DNA of 64,000 nt from Granulicella sp. S190. Its GTDB lineage: Bacteria > Acidobacteriota > Terriglobia > Terriglobales > Acidobacteriaceae. Below the pieces are notes generated by a model. That model saw nothing but the letters and a program-made list of their open reading frames with translations, was not told the DNA's origin and made no database searches. Position numbers and translations under genes: made by a program. Positions 42,754 to 51,237 of this stretch are shown one piece after another (within the stretch, counting starts at the first letter, position 1; each line of letters begins with the position of its first letter). The stretch is taken from contig NZ_LMUD01000002.1 of assembly GCF_009766095.1 (NCBI RefSeq), forward strand, positions 164,837 through 228,836. Reading direction: 5' to 3'.

Positions 42754-43827
42754 ATGGCGGCAGAGATTGGCGTTGCGGTAATCGGATTTGGATTGGCAGG
42801 ACAGGTCTTTCACGCACCTTTTGTGAGTGCCGTCCCGGGGCTTAAGCTTCAGGCGATCGTTCAGCGCAAGGGCGACGAGGCTGGAAAAGCCTACCCCTCG
42901 GCGCGAATCCTTCGCTCCTTCGAGGAGGCCCTGGCCGACTCCGCAGTCCAGCTCATCGTCGTGGGAACTCCTAACGAAACTCACTTCAATCTCGCAAAAC
43001 AGGCTCTCCTCGCAGGAAAACACGTCGTCATCGACAAACCGTTCGCTTCAACCAGCGAAGAGGCTCTCGAGCTGCAGGAACTTGCTCTGAAGCAGGGCCT
43101 CGTACTCGCACCCTTCCACAACCGCCGCTGGGACGGAGACTTTCTAACGGTGAAGAACATCCTCAAAGACGAGTCAGTAGGACGGCTGGTGACCTACGAG
43201 TCGCACTTCGACCGTTTCCGTCCCGTGCCTCGCGGAAACACCTGGAAAGAGGGCGCCAGCAGCGCGAACGGGCTTCTCTTCGACCTCGCTCCTCATCTCG
43301 TAGACCAGGCGCTTTCCTTGTTCGGCGCGCCTCAGGGCATCACCGCCAGCGTTCGCATGGACCGCGACTCCACCGACATCGAAGATGCCTTCGACATCAC
43401 CCTCGAGTACCCAAAGCTCCGCGCCCACTGCCGCTCCAGCATGCTCGCCTGCGACGCTGCTCCGCGCTTTCTCCTGCACGGAACCAGGGGGAGCTTCAAA
43501 AAGTTCGGCCTTGACCCGCAGGAGCCAGCCCTCCTCGGCGGCGCGAAGTTGCCGAGAATGGGCGAGGGAGAGTGGCTCGCCGACGCCAAGGAACACTGGG
43601 GCACGCTGACCGTGGCTCCAGACCCGAACGAGCCTGGCATCCTCACCCGCACCCAGGTAAAGACCGAACTCGGCGACTACCGCTTCTACTACGCCAACGT
43701 ACGCGATGCCATCACCGGCACCGCCGAGCTGACCGTAAAGCCACAAGACGGCTACCGGACCATCAAGCTGCTCGAGATGGCACGGCAGAGCTCACTCGAA
43801 GGACGCACCCTGCCCGTCACCTTCTAA
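42754..43827 (+). CDS. Gfo/Idh/MocA-family oxidoreductase
   Basis: 357 residues. The nucleotide-binding Rossmann motif is IGFGLAGQVFHAPFV (about 9-23); the catalytic-region lysine sits in VVIDKPFAST; and VAPFHNRRWDGDF lies near the substrate pocket. Members oxidise or reduce sugars and inositols using NAD(P). Being immediately downstream of xylB, a pentose or sugar substrate is likely. The N-terminal Gly-Gly-type fingerprint is complete. ArgJ follows 47 bases later. Confidence 0.93.
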   Translation: MAAEIGVAVIGFGLAGQVFHAPFVSAVPGLKLQAIVQRKGDEAGKAYPSARILRSFEEALADSAVQLIVVGTPNETHFNLAKQALLAGKHVVIDKPFASTSEEALELQELALKQGLVLAPFHNRRWDGDFLTVKNILKDESVGRLVTYESHFDRFRPVPRGNTWKEGASSANGLLFDLAPHLVDQALSLFGAPQGITASVRMDRDSTDIEDAFDITLEYPKLRAHCRSSMLACDAAPRFLLHGTRGSFKKFGLDPQEPALLGGAKLPRMGEGEWLADAKEHWGTLTVAPDPNEPGILTRTQVKTELGDYRFYYANVRDAITGTAELTVKPQDGYRTIKLLEMARQSSLEGRTLPVTF

Positions 43828-43874
43828 GCGCTAGCCCTCCATCCATCGCCCTTTGCCTTGGTAGAGTAGACAAT

Positions 43875-45113
43875 ATGCAAATGGAGCAGACGATGAAATC
43901 GCAGAGCCTGCCGCAGGGTTTTGCGTGGGGTGCTGTCAAAGCCGGAATCAAGGCAAGCGGCAACACGGATGTAGCGATTGCCGTTGCAACTCAGGGCGCG
44001 AACGGCGCCGCAATGTTTACCAGGAACCAGGTAGTTGCGGCGCCCGTCACCGTGGGACGCAGGCACATGGCGACCACCGGCGGCCGCGTAAGCGTCGTAC
44101 TCGTCAACGCCGGCAATGCGAACTGTGCCACAGGCCAGCCGGGTATCGACGCCTGCGTGCAGACCTGTGTCGCCGCCGCCGAAAGCTTTCACTGCATCTT
44201 CGATGAAGTCTTCCCCTCCTCGACCGGCATCATCGGAGTGCCATTTCCAGCCGAGAAAGTCATCGCCGCCCTGCCAGCGTTGCAGTCTGCGTTGGGAGAC
44301 ACGCCGGAGCACGCAGACTCCTTTGCCCAGGCCATCATGACGACCGACACGAAACAGAAGGTGGCACGCGCTGCCATCGATGTCGACGGCGTTGAGGTCC
44401 GCATCTTCGGCGTAGCCAAGGGCGCTGGAATGATCCACCCCCAGCTCGGCGCACCCGTCGGACCGGCTCACGCCACCATGCTGGTCTACCTCTTCACCGA
44501 CATCGCTGCCGACAGCGAACAGTTGCGCAATCTGCTGGAGCCGGCCGTCGAACGAAGCTTCAACTCCATCTCCATCGACGGCGACACCTCGACCAATGAT
44601 ACGGTCCTGCTCCTGGCCAGCGGAGCCAGCGGCGTCAAGCTCGATGCTCGCACCCAGGAAGCCTTTGCAAACGCTCTCAAGCTGGTCTGTGGATCGCTTG
44701 CCTACCAGATCGTCGATGATGGCGAAGGTGTCGGACACGTGGTCACGCTGCACATCACCGGCGCGCGAACAGACGCAGAGGCCAAACAAGTGGCGAAGTC
44801 GATCGCTCATTCGCCTCTCTGCAAGACGGCCTGGTCGAGCGGAGATCCGAACTGGGGACGACTGATGGCTGCTGCGGGATATAGCGGCGTGCTCTTCGAT
44901 CCGGCGCTGGTGACGATCGCCATCGGGAAACAGCCCGTCTTCGAGTTGGGCGTGCGTTCGCCCGCCTTCCAGGAGTCGGCGGCGCACGCCGAGATGATGG
45001 CGCGCGACTACACCATTACCCTCGATCTGGGACTGGGAGATGCAGAGTGCAGATTCCTCACCTGCGACCTCACAGAAGAGTACGTGCGAATTAACGCGGA
45101 TTACTCCACATAA
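43875..45113 (+). CDS. argJ: bifunctional ornithine acetyltransferase/N-acetylglutamate synthase ArgJ
   Basis: 412 residues. It shows LPQGFAWGAVKAGIKASGN, the SSTGIIGVPFP loop, and the self-cleavage region KGAGMIHPQLGAPVGPAHATMLVYLFTD, where Thr of ATML becomes the nucleophile. The usual sequence is KG(A/S)GMI-x-P-x-(M/L)-ATML, so about 7-9 residues appear inserted just before the cut site. C-terminal LVTIAIG, EYVRINADYST end the protein. It transfers acetyl from N-acetylornithine to glutamate in arginine synthesis. ATG 43875 is 7 bases after TAGAGT, suggesting a leaderless mRNA; ATG 43893 with GGAG 6 bases upstream is an alternative. Confidence 0.94.
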   Translation: MQMEQTMKSQSLPQGFAWGAVKAGIKASGNTDVAIAVATQGANGAAMFTRNQVVAAPVTVGRRHMATTGGRVSVVLVNAGNANCATGQPGIDACVQTCVAAAESFHCIFDEVFPSSTGIIGVPFPAEKVIAALPALQSALGDTPEHADSFAQAIMTTDTKQKVARAAIDVDGVEVRIFGVAKGAGMIHPQLGAPVGPAHATMLVYLFTDIAADSEQLRNLLEPAVERSFNSISIDGDTSTNDTVLLLASGASGVKLDARTQEAFANALKLVCGSLAYQIVDDGEGVGHVVTLHITGARTDAEAKQVAKSIAHSPLCKTAWSSGDPNWGRLMAAAGYSGVLFDPALVTIAIGKQPVFELGVRSPAFQESAAHAEMMARDYTITLDLGLGDAECRFLTCDLTEEYVRINADYST

Positions 45114-45131
45114 AAAGTCTCATCGGAAGCT

Positions 45132-45235
45132 AAAGCCGAGCAACGCGAGGCCCCAAGAGATTCGTCCCGCCCAGACCAGTAAACAAGTCACGAAGTGATC
45201 GCCCCACGCGCAGTGGGCCCGTCCGGCAGGACGCC
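45132..45235 (+). repeat. dispersed intergenic repeat, family 1 copy 2
   Basis: It matches the reverse strand of 9881-9983. Identical blocks include AAAGCCGAGCAACGCGAGG, GTCACGAAGTGA, CGCGCAG and GTCCGGCAG/TCCGGCAG. Directly beyond it, CATCTTC-ACACCG-GAAGATG (45235-45254) forms a 7-bp hairpin. It occupies the argJ-aceE gap, upstream of aceE. Confidence 0.75.
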
Positions 45236-45326
45236 ATCTTCACACCGGAAGATGACGTTTTCGCGTAAGCCTTATATCGTTATAAGCGTGGGCGCAGGGA
45301 CGTCTGACTGGAGCAGCGAAAGACTT

Positions 45327-48002
45327 ATGACAACAAAACTGGAAGAAGCCGCCAAAGAGGACTTTACTGCAGAGGTCTCCGAGTGGATTGAAGCGTTTGA
45401 CGATGTCGTAGCTGCAGATTGGGAGCAGGGCGCAGAGCTCCTCGGAGCCCTGCGGCAGCGCGCTCACGAAGCCGGGGTCCCAACGCCAAGCGAGCTCACT
45501 ACCCCCTACCGCAACACCATTCCCAAGCACGACGAGCTTCCCTACCCCGGCGACCCGGCGCTGGAGCGCCGCGTCGAAAGCCTCATCCGCTGGAACGCAA
45601 TGGCCATGGTTCACGGCCAGAACAAGAAGGATGCCGGGATCGGTGGCCACATCTCCACCTACTCCTCACTCGCAACTCTGCTCGAGGTCGGCTTCAATCA
45701 CTTCTTCCATGCAAAGTACAACGTCGGCGGCAAGGAGCAGCCAGGCGACTTCGTCTACTTCCAGGGCCACGCTTCACCGGGCGTCTATGCGCGTGCTTAC
45801 CTCGAAGGCCGGCTCGATGACGACCGGCTGAAGAACTTCCGCCACGAGCTGCGCGAAACGCCGGGGCTCAGCTCCTATCCGCACCCTTGGCTGATGCCGG
45901 ACTTCTGGAACTTCCCCACCGTCTCCATGGGCATCGGCCCACTGAACGCGATCTACCAGGCGCGCTTCATGCGCTATCTGGAAAACCGCAAGCTCATCGA
46001 GCCGACCGACCGCAAGGTCTGGGCCTTCGTAGGCGACGGCGAAACCGACGAGGTCGACAGCCTGGGCGCCATCTCGGTTGCCGCACGCGAGAAGCTCGAC
46101 AACCTGGTCTTCGTCGTGAACTGCAACCTTCAGCGGCTCGACGGGCCGGTGCGTGGCAACAAGCGCATCATCGACGAACTCGAAGGCGTCTTCCACGGCG
46201 CAGGCTGGAACGTCATCAAAGTCATCTGGAGCTCCGACTGGGACGCTCTGTTCGAACGCGACCACACCGGCCTCTTGCTGCGCCGAATGGAAGAGTGCGT
46301 CGATGGCGAATACCAGACCTTCAAGGCCAAAGACGGGGCATACCTGCGAGAGCACTTCTTCGGCAAGTATCCAGAGCTGCTCGAGCTCGTCAAGGATATG
46401 ACCGACGAGCAACTGTCCCTGCTTCGTCGCGGCGGACATGACCGCAAGAAGATCTACAACGCCTACAAGCGTGCCGTGGACCACAAGGGCGGCCCAACCG
46501 TAATTCTCGCGAAGACCGTCAAGGGCCACGGCCTGGGTTCGGCGCAGGCACGCAATGCAACTCACTCTGAAAAGAAGCTCCCCGACGATGGCCTCGCCGC
46601 ATTCGTGAAGCGGTTCGAAATTCCGATCCCCGAGGAGGCCGCGAAGGCCGGCACCTTCTACCGTCCCGCGCAGGACGCGCCCGAGATCGTCTACATGCAG
46701 CAGCGCCGCAAGGAGCTGGGCGGCTACCTCCCCACACGCGAGGTGCCAAAGAGCGACTTCAAAGCCCCCCCATTGGACTACTTCGCCGAGTGGACTGCCG
46801 GATCGAACAAGCGCGCCGTCTCGACGACGATGGGCTTTGTCAGCATCCTGCGCCACCTCATGAAGGACCCCGCAATCGGCAGGCTGATCGTGCCGATCGT
46901 CCCCGACGAAGGCCGCACCTTCGGCCTCGAGTCGGCAATCCGCCAGGTCGGCATCTACGCTCCCGAGGGCCAGAAGTACCAGCCCCACGACGCTGACATG
47001 TTGCTCTACTACCGAGAAGACAAGGACGGGCAGATCCTCGAAGAGGGCATCACCGAAGCTGGTTCGATGGCCTCGTTCACCGCGGCTGGTACGGCTTACG
47101 TCAACTACAAGGTGCCGTCGATTCCCTTCTACATGTACTACTCGATGTTCGGCTTCCAGCGCATCGGAGACATGGTCTGGGCCTTCGCGGACTCACGCGG
47201 CAAAGGCTTCCTGATGGGCGGCACCGCTGGCCGCACCACCATGCTCGGCGAGGGACTCCAGCACCAGGACGGCCACAGCATCGTGCTCGCGAGCACCGTT
47301 CCCACCTGCATCACCTACGACACAGCCTTCGTCTACGAGTTGGCCGTAGTCATTCAGGACGGCATCAAGCGGATGTACGAAAACATGGAAGACTGCTTCT
47401 ACTACATCACTATGTACAACGAGGACTACACCATGCCGCCGATGCCCGAAGGCTCGGCAGAAGGCATTCTGCGCGGCATCTATAAGCTGAAGCCCGCGTC
47501 AGAAGAGGCGACGGCTCAGTTATTCGGCAGTGGTCCGATCCTCAACGAAGTACTTCGCGCGCAGGAGATTCTTGCGACAGAGTACAGCGTGCATGCAGAC
47601 GTGTGGAGCGTAACCAGCTACACCGAGCTGCGCCGCGACGCCCTGGCGATCGAGCGTTGGAACAGGCTCCATCCTGCAGAGAAGGAGAAGGTGCCGTACA
47701 TTATGAAAGCACTCGGATCCGCAGCCGGACCCATCATCGCTACCAGCGACTACATGAAGTCGGTGCCGGATCTGCTCTCGCCGTGGCTGCCTTCGCGATT
47801 GGTTACACTCGGCACAGACGGCTTCGGCCGAAGTGACAACCGCGAACATCTGCGCAGACACTTCGAGGTCAGCGCTGAGGCCATCGTCGGAGCCACGCTC
47901 TCCAAGCTGGCGCGCGAAGGCAAGTTCAAAGCCAAGGCCGCACAAAAAGCAATGACTGAGCTGGGGCTCGACGTAGAAGCTAAAGACCCGGCACGGGCTT
48001 GA
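45327..48002 (+). CDS. aceE: pyruvate dehydrogenase E1 component, homodimeric type
   Basis: 891 residues, the length expected for homodimeric AceE. The TPP/Mg motif is FVGDGETDEVDSLGAISVAA with NCNLQRLDGPVRGN downstream; conserved IGGHISTYSSLATLLEVGFNHF and FVPIVPDEGRTFGLES-type blocks (here LIVPIVPDEGRTFGLESAIR) are intact. It decarboxylates pyruvate and reductively acetylates lipoyl-E2. E2 and E3 genes are not in the window. ATG 45327 was chosen, since the frame upstream covers the repeat element. It is followed by a terminator-like hairpin and by an E1-alpha-like gene. Confidence 0.97.
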   Translation: MTTKLEEAAKEDFTAEVSEWIEAFDDVVAADWEQGAELLGALRQRAHEAGVPTPSELTTPYRNTIPKHDELPYPGDPALERRVESLIRWNAMAMVHGQNKKDAGIGGHISTYSSLATLLEVGFNHFFHAKYNVGGKEQPGDFVYFQGHASPGVYARAYLEGRLDDDRLKNFRHELRETPGLSSYPHPWLMPDFWNFPTVSMGIGPLNAIYQARFMRYLENRKLIEPTDRKVWAFVGDGETDEVDSLGAISVAAREKLDNLVFVVNCNLQRLDGPVRGNKRIIDELEGVFHGAGWNVIKVIWSSDWDALFERDHTGLLLRRMEECVDGEYQTFKAKDGAYLREHFFGKYPELLELVKDMTDEQLSLLRRGGHDRKKIYNAYKRAVDHKGGPTVILAKTVKGHGLGSAQARNATHSEKKLPDDGLAAFVKRFEIPIPEEAAKAGTFYRPAQDAPEIVYMQQRRKELGGYLPTREVPKSDFKAPPLDYFAEWTAGSNKRAVSTTMGFVSILRHLMKDPAIGRLIVPIVPDEGRTFGLESAIRQVGIYAPEGQKYQPHDADMLLYYREDKDGQILEEGITEAGSMASFTAAGTAYVNYKVPSIPFYMYYSMFGFQRIGDMVWAFADSRGKGFLMGGTAGRTTMLGEGLQHQDGHSIVLASTVPTCITYDTAFVYELAVVIQDGIKRMYENMEDCFYYITMYNEDYTMPPMPEGSAEGILRGIYKLKPASEEATAQLFGSGPILNEVLRAQEILATEYSVHADVWSVTSYTELRRDALAIERWNRLHPAEKEKVPYIMKALGSAAGPIIATSDYMKSVPDLLSPWLPSRLVTLGTDGFGRSDNREHLRRHFEVSAEAIVGATLSKLAREGKFKAKAAQKAMTELGLDVEAKDPARA

Positions 48003-48029
48003 GACCGTTTAAATCTGTTGAGATGACGA

Positions 48030-48060
48030 AGAGGGTTCCTTGCGGGACCCTCTCGTTTTG
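48030..48060 (+). terminator. intrinsic terminator after aceE
   Basis: AGAGGGTTCC and GGGACCCTCT pair over 10 positions with one G-U wobble and a 4-base loop (TTGC), followed by CGTTTTGT. This should end the aceE transcript just before the E1-alpha-like gene, which starts 16 bases further on. Confidence 0.75.
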
Positions 48061-48075
48061 TAACTTTAAAGCTAT

Positions 48076-48969
48076 ATGGAGGATTGGTTGACCGACGCGG
48101 GGCTGTACGAAAATCCACTGGTGCCGAATAAGAAGCTGTTGCAGATGTATAGCGTGATGGCGGACGCAAGAGCCCTGGACGAACACATCGCTGACCACAT
48201 CACCGGACTCCGGAAGCGTACAAAGCCGAAGCGCCGGCTCACCTCCACGCGAGGCCAGGAGGCCTGCCGGGTGAGCACGGCACTCGATCTCCTGCCGGGA
48301 GATCTGGTGTGCGACTCGCACCCGGGAGTCGTCATGGATCTCATCTCCGGTCCCCTCTCGAAGACTCAAATCAAATCCCTCCTCAACCGGGTCTCAGAGT
48401 TTCAGCAAAATAAGCTCGACGCCAGAAAGCTGGTCCGCGAAGCCGCCTTGGCCCGTGTGCTGCCATGGGTAGAAGATCCAGGTGACCGGCTGCGCATGGC
48501 TATGGGAGCAGCCCTCTCCTTCCAGACGCTGAAGCGAGGCAGCGTCGTGGTCGCATACGTCGGACACGAAGAGTTAGGCAGGAAAGAGTGGCAACAGATT
48601 ATCCAACTCGCCTCCAAACTGGACCTACCAATAATCTTCGTCGTTCTGCCCAACAGGGCAAAGCAAGATCGCGTACCCCAATTAAGCGCTAAGGTTCGTG
48701 GATGGGGGATGCCGGGAATTCCCGTAGATGCAAACGATGCCGTCGCTCTCTACCGTGTAACTCAGGAGTCGCTGGGAAGAATCCGAGGAGGCGGTGGACC
48801 TGTACTGATTGAATGCAAACAGTACCCCGGGAGCAACCGGAACGGCGCTGCCAGCGATCCTCTGCTGCAAATGAAAGCCTTCCTGCTCGGACGCAAGCTA
48901 TGCACCCAGGCGTGGCTCGATCGAGCCGACGGGCGCCTTCATAATCTGATTTCATCCACTGAACATTGA
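48076..48969 (+). CDS. degenerate pyruvate/2-oxoacid dehydrogenase E1-alpha-like protein
   Basis: 297 residues. Alignment with E1-alpha is visible throughout: NKKLLQMYSVMADARALDEH, TSTRGQEACRVSTALDL, MAMGAALSFQTLKRGSVVVAYVGHEELGRKEW and LASKLDLPIIFVVLPNR. The expected Mg/TPP motif GDGAxxEG is replaced by GHEELGR, so Mg2+ coordination by Asp is lost, although the later Asn (VLPNR) remains. Therefore it is probably catalytically inactive, or a regulatory or scaffolding relative. There is no beta-subunit gene next to it. The terminator after aceE suggests separate control. Confidence 0.75.
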   Translation: MEDWLTDAGLYENPLVPNKKLLQMYSVMADARALDEHIADHITGLRKRTKPKRRLTSTRGQEACRVSTALDLLPGDLVCDSHPGVVMDLISGPLSKTQIKSLLNRVSEFQQNKLDARKLVREAALARVLPWVEDPGDRLRMAMGAALSFQTLKRGSVVVAYVGHEELGRKEWQQIIQLASKLDLPIIFVVLPNRAKQDRVPQLSAKVRGWGMPGIPVDANDAVALYRVTQESLGRIRGGGGPVLIECKQYPGSNRNGAASDPLLQMKAFLLGRKLCTQAWLDRADGRLHNLISSTEH

Positions 48970-49059
48970 GCTCTCCCGTCATCCTTTGGTAACTCTAATA
49001 GGAACGTTATGCCCGGTTACACTGGTAGTGGCGTTTCATGCCCCGGGATTGAGGTGTAA

Positions 49060-50964
49060 GTGCGGATCAAGGCTTCTCTTTGTTTTGCGGCGCTGACTCT
49101 CTGCGCTACTTCAACAGCGTTCGCGCAGACGCCATCCCCAGCCCAGGTCCCGGCTCCTCCCCCATCGGAGCCAATAGCAGCGCCAGCTTCCCCTCAGTCA
49201 ATACCCAGCGCACCGCCCTACGCCGTTCAGCCACAGCAATCTTCACCGTCTCTATCTCCTCCTGCGCCCTCGCCCCAGCCTGTGGTCCCACCCGCCCAGA
49301 CCACCCCCGAAAAGCCCTACATCGGTTACGCCGGCTACGCTCCTGAAGATCAAAAGATACCCACCGACGAGCTGGGATCGACCTACATCCCGGTTGATAG
49401 CTGGGTCTATCCCGCACTGTCGCGGCTCTACTCCATGGGATTCGTCAACACCATGTTCCTCGGCATGCGCCCCTACTCAAGGCGCGCCGTCCTGCACATG
49501 CTCGAGGCTTCGCAAAGCGACATCGTCAACAGTGACAACGAGGAGGCTCAGGACATTCTGGCGAAGCTGTTCGCCGAGCTAAGCGCCGAAGATCCCGGCA
49601 TCTACTCCCGCGCCCTGGTCTACGGACTGGACTCCTCCTACACTCGCCTGCTGGGTATCGACGGTCCCGTCCTGCGCGACAGCTTCCATCTTGGCCAGAC
49701 CATCAATAACGACTACGGCCGCCCCTACCAATCCGGGTTCAACAGCATCGCCGGAGCCTCCACGACCAACGAGTGGGGGCCATTCTCGCTCTACGTCCGC
49801 GGAGAGTATCAACATGCCCCCTCCGCGGTCGGATACTCCGACAGCCTTGCCTCGCAGCTCAACTTCATCGACGAGATCAACTACTCCGGACCGCAGGACA
49901 CTCTCCCGGCAGGTCAGATCGTGGCGCAGAACCCCTTCCGTCTCGTCGAAGCCTACGCCTCGGTTCACGTGCTGGGGCACGAGATCTCCGGCGGAAAGAG
50001 TGACGCATGGCTAGGTCCGGCCACCGGCAGCTCCCTGGCATGGAGCAACAACGCCGAAAACACCTACTCCTTCCGCATCAACCGCGTAGAACCACTCAGC
50101 ATCCCCTTCGTTTCGAAGGTTCTCGGGCCAGTCCGGTACGACTTCTTCGTTGGGCCTTTGAGCGGGCACACTGTTCCGCGCTCGCCTTGGATCCATGCAG
50201 AAATGTTCTCGTTCCGCCCCACCGAAAACTTCGAGTTTGGCTTCGAACGAACGATCATCTGGGGCGGCAACGGGCATGAGCCGGTCACCCTGCATACCTT
50301 CTTCCACGGCTTCTTCGATCCAAACGATACCAATCCCGGAGAGAAGAACTCGCCCAATGACCCAGGTGCGCGATTCAGCGACTTCAGCGCCTCCTATCGT
50401 CTGCCGCTCCTCCGCCGCTACGTCACCTTCTACGCAGACACCATCTCTCACGACGACGTCACTCCTATCAGTGCGCCGCGCCGCGCCTCCTTCCGAACTG
50501 GACTCTACCTCTCCCAGATCCCCAGGCTCAGGAAGCTGGACTTCAGGGTAGAAGCCGTATCGACCGATCCAGGAGTCGGCGCCGCAAGCCGAGGCCAGTT
50601 CGCCTACTGGGAGGTCGTACAGGTGCAGGGGTACACCAACAAAGGTTTCATCCTTGGAGACTGGATTGGTCGCGAAGCCAAGGGCGGCCAGGCGTGGTTG
50701 ACCTATCACATCTCAGGAAACGAATGGCTCCAGCTGGAGTATCTCAACAAGAAGACTCCGGCGAACTTCATCCCCGGCGGCACCACGCAGAACCAGTTCA
50801 AGGCAAGTGTCGTCAAGCGGCTTGGACGCGACGTAGAGCTCAACGCATGGGTTCAATACGAGGGATGGAAAGCGCCGATCTACAAGCCCGGCCTGCAGAA
50901 AAACACGTCGATCGCTGCACAGTTCACCTGGTATCCCAAGCTGCGCAGTTACCCGCAGCATTAG
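49060..50964 (+). CDS. Wzi-type outer-membrane capsule assembly protein
   Basis: 634 residues with a signal peptide ending near AFAQ, a Pro/Ser/Gln-rich linker (about 25-85), a helical segment and then a beta-barrel with many alternating strands: GPVLRDSFHLGQTINNDYGRP, EWGPFSLYVRGEYQHAPS, EISGGKSDAWLGPATGSSLAWSNNAENTY. These match the Wzi lectin-like capsule-anchoring family. It would bind exported polysaccharide at the surface. A GTG start is used, preceded by TGAGGTG. It heads the exopolysaccharide cluster. Confidence 0.85.
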   Translation: MRIKASLCFAALTLCATSTAFAQTPSPAQVPAPPPSEPIAAPASPQSIPSAPPYAVQPQQSSPSLSPPAPSPQPVVPPAQTTPEKPYIGYAGYAPEDQKIPTDELGSTYIPVDSWVYPALSRLYSMGFVNTMFLGMRPYSRRAVLHMLEASQSDIVNSDNEEAQDILAKLFAELSAEDPGIYSRALVYGLDSSYTRLLGIDGPVLRDSFHLGQTINNDYGRPYQSGFNSIAGASTTNEWGPFSLYVRGEYQHAPSAVGYSDSLASQLNFIDEINYSGPQDTLPAGQIVAQNPFRLVEAYASVHVLGHEISGGKSDAWLGPATGSSLAWSNNAENTYSFRINRVEPLSIPFVSKVLGPVRYDFFVGPLSGHTVPRSPWIHAEMFSFRPTENFEFGFERTIIWGGNGHEPVTLHTFFHGFFDPNDTNPGEKNSPNDPGARFSDFSASYRLPLLRRYVTFYADTISHDDVTPISAPRRASFRTGLYLSQIPRLRKLDFRVEAVSTDPGVGAASRGQFAYWEVVQVQGYTNKGFILGDWIGREAKGGQAWLTYHISGNEWLQLEYLNKKTPANFIPGGTTQNQFKASVVKRLGRDVELNAWVQYEGWKAPIYKPGLQKNTSIAAQFTWYPKLRSYPQH

Positions 50965-51003
50965 AGCAACGCCGCAGTTGGTGCACACTCGCTTTCGCTC
51001 TTT

Positions 51004-51033
51004 TTGTTGTCACTCCCGAAGGGAATCTGCTCT
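51004..51033 (+). repeat. dispersed short repeat, family 2 copy 1
   Basis: TTGTTGTCACTCCCGAAGGG continued by AATCTGCTCT matches two copies near 62.3-62.4 kb. Its core TCCC-GAA-GGGA is a small hairpin whose loop and arms vary between copies in a compensating manner. It lies in the gap between wzi and wzc. Confidence 0.65.
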
Positions 51034-51237
51034 TGCAGTTCTTCACCATGAGGCACCTTGCGCTAGCCGCCCAATCGGCTCAGTGGGCAACCAAGGCCTC
51101 GGAAAAATCCCCTGGCCGAAAGATCCGCGCTTGTACGTAAGACCTTTTTGCACCTGGGTATACACCTTTGGACCCTATAAAGCCCGATGTGCATCTAATC
51201 CTTCTTCCTGAAGGTTTGCTCGGGTAGACTAGAACGA

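Noticed and set aside
43824-44987. 387-codon minus-strand frame opposite argJ
   Set aside because: Shadow of argJ, which has the complete autocleavage motif.
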